Positions 26,430 to 33,601 of a stretch of DNA of 64,000 nucleotides are shown here, piece by piece. The DNA is taken from positions 7,254,001-7,318,000 of the forward strand of contig NZ_CP011125.1 of NCBI RefSeq assembly GCF_000737325.1. Direction: 5' to 3'. Numbering within the stretch: the first letter of the stretch is position 1; every line of letters begins with the position of its first letter. Both the position numbers and the translations under genes were made by a program. Source of the stretch: Sandaracinus amylolyticus (GTDB lineage Bacteria; Myxococcota_A; Polyangia; Polyangiales; Sandaracinaceae). Under the pieces are notes generated by a model. That model made no database searches, had not been told where the DNA came from, and worked only from the letters and a program-made list of their open reading frames with translations.

Positions 26430-29057
26430 TCAGCTGCCGGTCGCGGCGCGATTCGACGACTCCGATGCTGCGGAGTCCGTCGTCGCGCGGGCCGGGGGCG
26501 ACTTGCGCGCTGCGCTCTCCGCGACACCGACGGTGCCGGGGCGCGCGGGGACGAGCCCACGACGCGCGAAGTCCGCGTACGCCTCGTGGATCGCGGTGCG
26601 GATGCTCGTCGGCTCGTAGCCGAGCTCGACCTGCGCCTTCGTGGTGTCCGCGTGGCGCTGCGCGCGGAGGATGCGAATCGCAGCCGGCGTGAAGCGGCGC
26701 GGCGTGCTCGGCGCGAACGTGTCGAGCGCGACCTGGGAGACCGCCGCGATGCCCTGCATCACCGGGCCCGGGATGCGCAGGCGCGGGCGCGGACGACCGG
26801 ACACTTCCTCGAAGATGTCCATGAGGTCGTCGACCGTCGCGAACTGCGTGCTGATGATGTACTTCTGGCCGCGCCGACCGCGGTGCATCGCGAGGAAATG
26901 CCCCTCGCAGATGTCGCGCGCTGCGACGAAGTCGAACCCGCCCGGCGGATACGCGCGCAGTCGGCCGTTCGCATAGTCGACGAGCGTCAGGCCCATGCGC
27001 GAAGGCTTGTAGTCGTGGGGCCCGAGGATCGCGCACGACGTCGCGATCACCGCGTCGAGGCCCTCGACGCACGCCTTCAGCACCTCGTGCTCGACCTGCA
27101 CCTTCGTGCGCGCATAGGGCAGCACGTCATCGAAGGGATAGAAGACGTCGTCTTCGTTCCCGGGGCGCTGCGGGTTCTCGGGGTCGTAGCCGACCGCGCT
27201 GAACGACCCGGTGACGACGACGCGCTCGTAGTGGTTGTCGATCGCGGCGCGCAGCAGGTTCCGCGTGCCGAGGACGTTGCACTCGAAGATGTCGCGCTCG
27301 AGCTCGGGCGTCGCGACGACCGTCGAGACCTGCGCCGCCGCGTGATACGCGGTCGTGCAGCCGCGCATCAGCTCGACGAGGCGCTTGGCGTCGCGGAGAT
27401 CGCCGTAGACCTTCTCGATCTGCAGGCCCTCGAGCGCCTCGTTGTTGCTGCCCTGACGGAGCAGCACGCGCACGTCGCGGCCCTCGGCCAGCAGGCGGCG
27501 CACCAGGTTCGCGCCGAGGTGCCCCGCGGCGCCGGTGACGAAGACCTTGCCGCCGAACTCGCGGTGCGGCTGTCGCTCGTAACGCTTCTGCGTGCCCGAA
27601 TCGCTGCTCGTCATGCTGCTCTCCCCGCTCGTGCTCTCTCCGCTCGACATCGACGCTCGCGCGCTCTCCGGCATCGGAGGCGTCGGCGGGCGGCGCGCCG
27701 GGCGCGTCGTCGTGGGTGTCGTGATCGCGATCGGCTCGACCTTCGCGATCGGCCGCGCGCGCAAGGTCGCGAGCGCTTCCTTCGCGGCGCGCAGGTTCAC
27801 CTCGCGGCGATCGGCGATCGTGTTCGCGACCTGCTCGACCTCGCTGCCCGTCGCGCCGGCTTCGACCGCGACGTTGCGCGCGTGCAGGCGCATGTGACCG
27901 CTCTGGATGCCCTCGGCCGCGAGCGCGCGCAGCGCGCCGAGGTTCTGCGCGAGGCCCGCCGCCGCGACGATCGCCGCGAGCTCCGGCGCGCGCTCGATCT
28001 TCGCGATGCGGCGGTTGACCTGCACCTGCGGGTGCACGCGGATCACGCCGCCGACCGTACCGACCGCCATCGGCAGCGTCATGCGACCGACCAGCGCGCC
28101 GTCCTCCGCACGCCAGCGCGCCATCGCGGTGTAGCGGCCGTCCTGCGCGGCGTACGCGTGCGCGCCGGCCTCGACCGCGCGCCAGTCCTGCCCGAGGGCG
28201 ATCAGGACGGCATCGACGCCGTTCATGATCCCCTTGTTGTGCGTCGCGGCGCGCCACGGGCAGCGCTCGGCGAACACGCTCGCCTCTTCGATGGCGCGCG
28301 CCAGCGCTTCGCCGCTCGAGGCGCCCTGCCCTTCGAGCGCGGAGAACGGCACGCGACCTTCGACGGTCACGGTGCGCCGATCGGTGAGGTTCGAGAGGAT
28401 GCGCAGCGCGACGCGGCCCCCGGTGAGCTCGGCGACGCGCGGCGCGAGGCGCTCGCACATCGTGTTGATCGCGTTCGCGCCCATCGCGTCGCGCACGTCG
28501 ACGACGAGGTGCACGACCATCATCGCGCCGCACGGATCGTCCTCGCCGAGGCGCGCGAGGTGTCGGATCTCGACGTCGCGCGCGCCGCCGCCCGCGGCGG
28601 TCAGCGAGGGATGACCGGAGTTCGCGCTCGCGATCAGCTCGTCCTTCGCGGCGAGCACGGCACGCTCGGCGACCTCCGGATCCGGCACCTCCAGCACCTG
28701 GATCTGCCCGATCATCACGGGCTCGCTCACGGTCGCCCGCACGCCGCCGCCGGCGCGCAGCAGCTTCGACGCGTAGCTCGCGGCGGCGATCACGCTCGGC
28801 TCCTCGACCGCCATCGGCGCGAGCACGTCGCGCGCCGGCTCGCCGTCGAGCGCGATGCGCATGTTCACGCAGAGGCCGAGCGGCATCCCGAGCACGCCGA
28901 GCGCGTTCTCGACCATGCGATCCGCCTGCCCCTCGGCGAGGCCGCGATCCGGCGAGAGCGACGCGAGCTCGTCCTCGCGCGCCCCGATCACCTGCGCGAC
29001 GCGCGCGCGGCGATCCCGCATCGAGAGCCGATAGAACCCCGAGAGCTCGCTCGTCAC
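26430..29057 (-). CDS. Fusion: class II HMG-CoA reductase and SdmB-like NAD(P) dehydrogenase
   Basis: 875 residues. Residues 1 to about 425 are a class II HMG-CoA reductase: ENALGVLGMPLGLCVN, RDAMGANAINTMCE, the catalytic lysine block THNKGIMNGVDAVLIALG and the late GHMRLHARN with the catalytic His. A Pro/Thr/Ser linker of about 70 residues follows in frame. From about 500 is an extended short-chain dehydrogenase with GAAGHLG (509-515) and PYARTK (YX3K), of the 3-beta-HSD/SdmB type that works with SdmA in C4 demethylation. One chain thus joins the mevalonate-forming step to a late sterol step. GTG start, GGAGG 7 nt upstream, GTGA overlap with fni. Met codons inside the linker could allow a separate second product. 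Confidence 0.92.
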   Translation of the reverse strand: MTSELSGFYRLSMRDRRARVAQVIGAREDELASLSPDRGLAEGQADRMVENALGVLGMPLGLCVNMRIALDGEPARDVLAPMAVEEPSVIAAASYASKLLRAGGGVRATVSEPVMIGQIQVLEVPDPEVAERAVLAAKDELIASANSGHPSLTAAGGGARDVEIRHLARLGEDDPCGAMMVVHLVVDVRDAMGANAINTMCERLAPRVAELTGGRVALRILSNLTDRRTVTVEGRVPFSALEGQGASSGEALARAIEEASVFAERCPWRAATHNKGIMNGVDAVLIALGQDWRAVEAGAHAYAAQDGRYTAMARWRAEDGALVGRMTLPMAVGTVGGVIRVHPQVQVNRRIAKIERAPELAAIVAAAGLAQNLGALRALAAEGIQSGHMRLHARNVAVEAGATGSEVEQVANTIADRREVNLRAAKEALATLRARPIAKVEPIAITTPTTTRPARRPPTPPMPESARASMSSGESTSGESSMTSSDSGTQKRYERQPHREFGGKVFVTGAAGHLGANLVRRLLAEGRDVRVLLRQGSNNEALEGLQIEKVYGDLRDAKRLVELMRGCTTAYHAAAQVSTVVATPELERDIFECNVLGTRNLLRAAIDNHYERVVVTGSFSAVGYDPENPQRPGNEDDVFYPFDDVLPYARTKVQVEHEVLKACVEGLDAVIATSCAILGPHDYKPSRMGLTLVDYANGRLRAYPPGGFDFVAARDICEGHFLAMHRGRRGQKYIISTQFATVDDLMDIFEEVSGRPRPRLRIPGPVMQGIAAVSQVALDTFAPSTPRRFTPAAIRILRAQRHADTTKAQVELGYEPTSIRTAIHEAYADFARRGLVPARPGTVGVAESAARKSPPARATTDSAASESSNRAATGS

Positions 29058-30178
29058 TGGCGCGCCTCCGCATCCACGACACCGGGCATCGCAGCGCCCG
29101 GCGCGATCGCGCGCACCGCGCGCAGCTCCGCGACGTCACGCGCGCCGCAGCAGAACGCGATCACCTTCAGCTCGAAGATCAGCGTCTCGAGCACCCGCAC
29201 CACTGCGTCCTCGCTCTCGTCGGCCGCCGCGAGCAGCGGCTTCGCGAGCGCGGCCGCATCGGCGCCGAGCGCGATCGCGACCGCGACGTCCATGCCGTGG
29301 CGCACGCCGCCCGAGGCGATCACGGTGCGCGCATCTCCGAGCGCGCGTCGGCAGATGCGCACGCTCTCCGCGGTGCTCACGCCGAAGCCCGCGAGCCGCT
29401 CGCCGACCTCGGCTTGCATCGACGCGGCCGGTGCGCGGTGGCTCTCGACGCGCGCCCACGACGTGCCGCCGGTGCCCGCGACCTCGACGCCGGCGAACGG
29501 AAGACGCGCGATCTTGCGCGCCGCGCGCTCGCTGATCCCTGCGCCGACTTCCTTCGCGATCGCCGGCACACCGAGCTCGGGCAGCGTGCCCTCGAGCCGC
29601 GCGATCAAGCCCTTGAAGCGCGTGTCGCCCTCGGGCTGGATCGCTTCCTGGAGCGCGTTGAGGTGCACGTCGATCGCATCCGCGCCGACGCGCTCGATCG
29701 CGCTGCGGATCTCCGACGTCCCGACGCCGTAGTTGAGCTGCACCGCGCCGACGTTCGCGATCAGGAGCGGCAGCTCCGGCGCGCTCGCGCGCACGTCGAA
29801 CGTCGCGCCGAGCTCGGGGCGAACGATCATCGCGCGCTGCGAGCCCAGCGCCATGCCGAGGCCACAGCGCGCGGCCGCGCGCGCGAGGCGACGATTGACG
29901 AGCCCGGCGCGATCGGTGCCACCGGTCATCGCGCCGACGAGGATCGGCGCGCGCAGCTTCTTCCCGAAGAGCGTGACGGAGAGATCGACGTCCTCGAGAT
30001 CGACCTCGGGCAGTGCGTCGTACTCGAGCGTCCATCCGCCGAGCCCGGTCGCTGGGCCCCGAGAGCCGACGTCGGCGCGCAGACAGAGATCGAGATGATG
30101 GTCTTTGCGCGTCGAGATGAGCTCGCGCGCGCTCTCGATACCGCTCGTCGTCGCGACGTTCCCCAAACGCACCTCCAC
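29054..30178 (-). CDS. fni: Type 2 isopentenyl-diphosphate isomerase
   Basis: 374 residues. FMN-dependent IDI-2 signatures appear in order: STRKDHHLDL, GAMTGG, HLNALQE, KEVGAGIS, GTGGTSWA and SGGVRHG. It interconverts isopentenyl and dimethylallyl diphosphate, which feeds the farnesyl diphosphate needed by the squalene synthase further down the operon. This is the promoter-proximal gene of the 14-gene run. GTG at 30178 has GGAG 4 nt upstream; a second GTG at 30172 has better spacing. The next gene starts inside its stop codon. Confidence 0.95.
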   Translation of the reverse strand: MEVRLGNVATTSGIESARELISTRKDHHLDLCLRADVGSRGPATGLGGWTLEYDALPEVDLEDVDLSVTLFGKKLRAPILVGAMTGGTDRAGLVNRRLARAAARCGLGMALGSQRAMIVRPELGATFDVRASAPELPLLIANVGAVQLNYGVGTSEIRSAIERVGADAIDVHLNALQEAIQPEGDTRFKGLIARLEGTLPELGVPAIAKEVGAGISERAARKIARLPFAGVEVAGTGGTSWARVESHRAPAASMQAEVGERLAGFGVSTAESVRICRRALGDARTVIASGGVRHGMDVAVAIALGADAAALAKPLLAAADESEDAVVRVLETLIFELKVIAFCCGARDVAELRAVRAIAPGAAMPGVVDAEARQ

Positions 30179-30549
30179 CGTACTCCGGAGGGCGCGGACG
30201 GTAACGGATGCTCGAGTCGATGTCGACGTATCCGATCGCGAATTAGCCTTGTGATCGCAAGCAATTCACGCTTGCAGACGCAAGCAACGAATCGTTGTGA
30301 TCACAAGAGTCGTGTCGTTGCGATCACAACGATCCACCGGAGAACAAGAGTTGCGGGAACAAGCATTCTCGCGCTGCGCGCGGGAGCAGCGTGGGAGTCG
30401 AGGTGCGAAGTCGAATTCGCACTCTCGACCCGCAGCAGGGCAGTCGCGTCGATCGGAGAGGACCCGAGCGCACGGGACGCACCCGCGTGATCGGCCGCGG
30501 GAGTCGCGCACCCGACTGTGAGGACACGCCCTCGGACGAGGGCGTGCGA
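30179..30549. other. 371-bp intergenic control region of the sterol operon
   Basis: This is the longest non-coding stretch in the window. It holds the four-site palindrome array at 30249-30329 and is visibly richer in A/T there than its surroundings. No convincing sigma-70 -35/-10 pair was found on the minus strand. The remainder (30340-30549) shows scattered AACAAG/TTGCGG motifs but no gene I can support. Confidence 0.6.
30249..30329. promoter_or_regulatory. Array of four 12-bp palindromic operator-like sites at 23-bp pitch
   Basis: Sites are at 30249-30260 (TTGTGATCGCAA), 30272-30283 (TTGCAGACGCAA), 30295-30306 (TTGTGATCACAA, a perfect palindrome) and 30318-30329 (TTGCGATCACAA). The consensus is TTGYGATCRCAA, each start exactly 23 bp from the next, about two helical turns, so bound dimers would sit on nearly one face. 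The array lies 71-151 bp upstream of the fni start. The cognate regulator is unknown, and none is encoded inside the operon. Confidence 0.75.
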
Positions 30550-32625
30550 TCACTGCCCGAGGCGCTCGCGGGCGTCGGCGCGCTGGGGCTCCAGCTCGAG
30601 CGCGGTGCGCCACGCGCTCTGCGCGCGCGCGGTGTCGCCGGTCGCCCGGTACGCGTCGCCGAGCACGACGTGGTACTCGGCGCGACGGCGACGCATCGAG
30701 ACCGCGCGCTCGGCGTGCCGGAGCGCGTTCGCGCCGTCCCCCGCGGCGACGAGCGCGCGCGCGAGCGCGATCAGCGCATGCGGGTTGTCGCGATCGGCCG
30801 CGACCGCCTGCTCGAGCAGCGCGCGCGCACCGCCACGATCGCTGCGCGCGAGGAGCTGCGCCTCGCGCACGAGCGCGTCCGAGCCCTCGCGATCGTTCGC
30901 AGGGACATCGTCGGCGGGAGCGACCGCGGGCGCATCGTCGATCGCGGGCGCATCGTCGATCGCAGGCGCGTCGTCGATCGCGGGCGCGGGATCGATCGCG
31001 GGCGCGGGGTCGGTCGCGGGCGCGGGATCGATCGCCGCGGGCCCGAGCGGCGGCGGCACGGTCGGCGACGTGTCGCTCGAGAGCGCGACCGGGCTGCCAC
31101 CGTCGGCGCGCTGCGCGAGGTGCGCGATCACGAGCCCCGCGACGACCGCGAGCAGCACGACGAGCCCGACGAGCGCGGGAATGACGCTCGCTCTGCGGCG
31201 CGGCATCGCCTTCGCGCGCAGCGTCGACGCGCGATCCTCGATCGGCGCGCGCGCCGGGGGCCGCATCGCGAGCAGCGCGCTCGACGAGATGTGCTCACCG
31301 GTCGCGCTGCGTGCGCCGGCGGGCGCATCGCTGGGAGGCGCGCCGCTCGGGCGCGCGGCGGGCGCGGCGGGAGGCTGGCTCGCGCTCGTCGCGACGGCCG
31401 GAGGCGGCGCGCTCGGCGTCGGCGCGGTCGGTTGCGCGATCGTGCTCGGATCGATCGCGGGCCGCGGGGGATCGCTCTTGGGCGGCGTCGTCGAGAGCGG
31501 CGTGAGCTTCTTCGGGCGCGCAGGACGCGGCGGCGACGAGAGCGGGCGCGGTGCGCGCGGCGTCCCGCCCGGCGGCGAGGGCGGCGCGTGCCTCTCGGCG
31601 GTCGCCAGATCCCAGTCGGCGCGCCCTTCGCTGCGATTGCGTGCGAGCGCGCGCTCGATCTCGACCTCGGGCACCCTGCGCCGCGCGGTCTGTCGATACG
31701 CCTCGGCGGTGAGCGCGTCGAGGTCGCTCTCGACGCCACCGCTGCCGAGCACCGGAGGAAGCGGCGCATCGGGCGCGCCCACGCTCGGCGCGTCGCCCTC
31801 GGGTCCTTCGGCGTCGGGCGCGGCTTCCTCGCTCGCAACCGGCGCTCCTCCGTGATCGAGCGCCGCCATCATCTCCGGTGTGCGCAGCAGGCTGCGATCG
31901 GCGGCGCTCAGGCGGCGCCATCGCGCGAGCTCCGCGCTGTGCTGGCGCTTGGTCTGGAGATCCTCGTCCCAGTCGGGCAGCGGCGTGCCGGCGCGCGCCT
32001 CCGCCTCGCTCACGTCGCGCTCGACGGTGGGCGAGTCGTCCTGCGACCACGACGGGATCGAGAGGCGCAGCGGATCGTTCGGCTCGGTCGGAGGCGCAGA
32101 CAGCGGCTCGCTCAACATCCGCCGCGAGATGCCCTCGTGCGGCGTGCGCGAGAGGCGCAGCTCGCGCGAGCCGAGCCCGACGAGCCCGTCGAGCTCCGAC
32201 GGCGAGCGCGACACGTGCCCGCGCTCCGCGATGCGCCGCGCGTTCTCCGCGAGCAGGTGATGCAGCTCACCCGCCATCTCTTCGGCGTCCCCGCGCCGCA
32301 CGACGATCCCGCTCGCGCCGTACTGGAACGGTGCGAGGCGTCGATCGAGCGGCTCGGGATCCGTCGCGACGACGACGGGCGTCTGGCCCGCGCGTCGCGC
32401 GTCGTCGATGCCGCGCGCGCCGTCGTCGCTCGCCGCGTCGCCGACGAGCAGCACGAGGTTCGGCCGCTCGCTGCGCACCGCGGGCTCGAGCGCGCCCTCG
32501 ATCACGATCGGCTCGATTCCGCGCCGCTCGAGCGCGGCGCAGAGCGAATCGAGGTCGGGCTCACCCGCGCCCGCGATCAGCACGCGCGGTCGCGTTCGCG
32601 TGCCCGGCTCGTCGCGGTCCTCCAC
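30550..32625 (-). CDS. Receiver-like, single-pass membrane, TPR protein
   Basis: 691 residues. Residues about 14-125 resemble a response-regulator receiver (RVLIAGAGEPDLDSL...LVLLVGDAAS...PVVVATD). A long Pro/Ala/Ser-rich region follows, then a membrane helix near 478-503, an 18-bp-unit repeat encoding PAIDPAPAIDDAPAIDD, and TPRs from about 590 to the end. It has the same plan as the 901-residue protein at 5873, suggesting a local family of receiver-membrane-TPR proteins. GTG start with GGAGG 8 nt upstream. It lies just upstream of the sterol operon on the same strand, separated by 371 bp. Confidence 0.75.
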   Translation of the reverse strand: MEDRDEPGTRTRPRVLIAGAGEPDLDSLCAALERRGIEPIVIEGALEPAVRSERPNLVLLVGDAASDDGARGIDDARRAGQTPVVVATDPEPLDRRLAPFQYGASGIVVRRGDAEEMAGELHHLLAENARRIAERGHVSRSPSELDGLVGLGSRELRLSRTPHEGISRRMLSEPLSAPPTEPNDPLRLSIPSWSQDDSPTVERDVSEAEARAGTPLPDWDEDLQTKRQHSAELARWRRLSAADRSLLRTPEMMAALDHGGAPVASEEAAPDAEGPEGDAPSVGAPDAPLPPVLGSGGVESDLDALTAEAYRQTARRRVPEVEIERALARNRSEGRADWDLATAERHAPPSPPGGTPRAPRPLSSPPRPARPKKLTPLSTTPPKSDPPRPAIDPSTIAQPTAPTPSAPPPAVATSASQPPAAPAARPSGAPPSDAPAGARSATGEHISSSALLAMRPPARAPIEDRASTLRAKAMPRRRASVIPALVGLVVLLAVVAGLVIAHLAQRADGGSPVALSSDTSPTVPPPLGPAAIDPAPATDPAPAIDPAPAIDDAPAIDDAPAIDDAPAVAPADDVPANDREGSDALVREAQLLARSDRGGARALLEQAVAADRDNPHALIALARALVAAGDGANALRHAERAVSMRRRRAEYHVVLGDAYRATGDTARAQSAWRTALELEPQRADARERLGQ
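30922..31036. repeat. Tandem 18-bp coding repeats (Ala-Pro-Ala-Ile-Asp)
   Basis: About six imperfect 18-bp units built on ATCGCGGGCGC plus ATCGTCG or GGGATCG. They encode Pro-Ala-Ile-Asp-Asp-Ala/Pro-Ala-Thr-Asp repeats in the linker between the membrane helix and TPRs of the receiver-like protein. Copy number could vary between strains. Confidence 0.7.
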
Positions 32626-32680
32626 TCCTACGTCCTCCTCGGACTCCCCAGGCCGCTCTCAGTCGCTCACGCGCAGCAGG

Positions 32681-33589
32681 TCAGCACAGATACCGCTCGC
32701 CGCCGTCGCACAGGATCGTCACGACGCGCTGCCCCGGCCGCAGCCGTCGCGCGACCTCCACCGCGGCGTGCACGTTCGCGCCCGAGCTCGGACCGAGCAG
32801 CAGACCTTCTTCGCGCGCGAGCCGGCGCGTCATGCGATCGGCCGCGAGGTCGGTCACCGTGATCACCTCGTCGATCATCGATCGATCGAGCACCTCGGGG
32901 ATGAAGCCCGCGCCGAGCCCCTGGATGCCGTGCAGGCCCGGCTTGCTGCCCGAGAGCACCGCGCTGCCGCGCGGCTCGACCGCGACGATGCGCACCTCGG
33001 GACGACGGCTCTTCAGCACGCGCGCGATCCCGGTGAGCGTGCCGCCGGTGCCGACGCCCGCGACGAAGACGTCGATCTCGCCCTTCGTCGCGCGCCAGAT
33101 CTCCTCGGCGGTCGTGCGCTCGTGCGACTCGGGGTTCGCGGCGTTCTGGAACTGCCGCGGCATGATCGCGTTCTGCGTCTCGGCGAGGATGCGCTCGGCG
33201 CGCTCGACCGCGCCCGCCATGCCCTCCTGCGCCGGCGTGAGCACCACCTCGGCGCCGTACGCGCGGAGGATCTGGCGGCGCGCCATGCTCATGTCCTCCG
33301 GCATCACGAGCACGCAGCGATAGCCGCGCACCGACGCGATCATCGCGAGGCTGATCCCGGTGTTGCCGCTGGTCGCTTCGATGATCGTCGCGCCCTCGGA
33401 GATCTCCCCGGCGCGCTCCGCAGCGAGGATCATCTCGAGCGCGGGGCGATCCTTCACGCTGCCCGCGGGATTGTTGCGCTCGAGCTTGCCGCACACTTCG
33501 GCGCCGTTCTTCGGCGACAGGCGCGGGAGTCGGAGGAGCGGCGTCCGGCCGACCAGATCGAGCACGCCATCGTAGATGCGATCGTCCAC
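32681..33589 (-). CDS. cysK: Cysteine synthase (O-acetylserine sulfhydrylase)
   Basis: 302 residues. PLP-enzyme motifs in order: NPAGSVKDRPA with the PLP lysine, TSGNTGISLA, the GTGGTLTG phosphate-binding loop, and GPSSGAN. It makes cysteine from O-acetylserine and sulfide; a cystathionine beta-synthase-like or CysM substrate range cannot be excluded. GTG start. It begins 12 nt after the three-domain phosphatase gene, so co-transcription is likely although no functional link is evident. Confidence 0.9.
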   Translation of the reverse strand: MDDRIYDGVLDLVGRTPLLRLPRLSPKNGAEVCGKLERNNPAGSVKDRPALEMILAAERAGEISEGATIIEATSGNTGISLAMIASVRGYRCVLVMPEDMSMARRQILRAYGAEVVLTPAQEGMAGAVERAERILAETQNAIMPRQFQNAANPESHERTTAEEIWRATKGEIDVFVAGVGTGGTLTGIARVLKSRRPEVRIVAVEPRGSAVLSGSKPGLHGIQGLGAGFIPEVLDRSMIDEVITVTDLAADRMTRRLAREEGLLLGPSSGANVHAAVEVARRLRPGQRVVTILCDGGERYLC

Positions 33590-33601
33590 GTCGAGCCCAC
33601 T

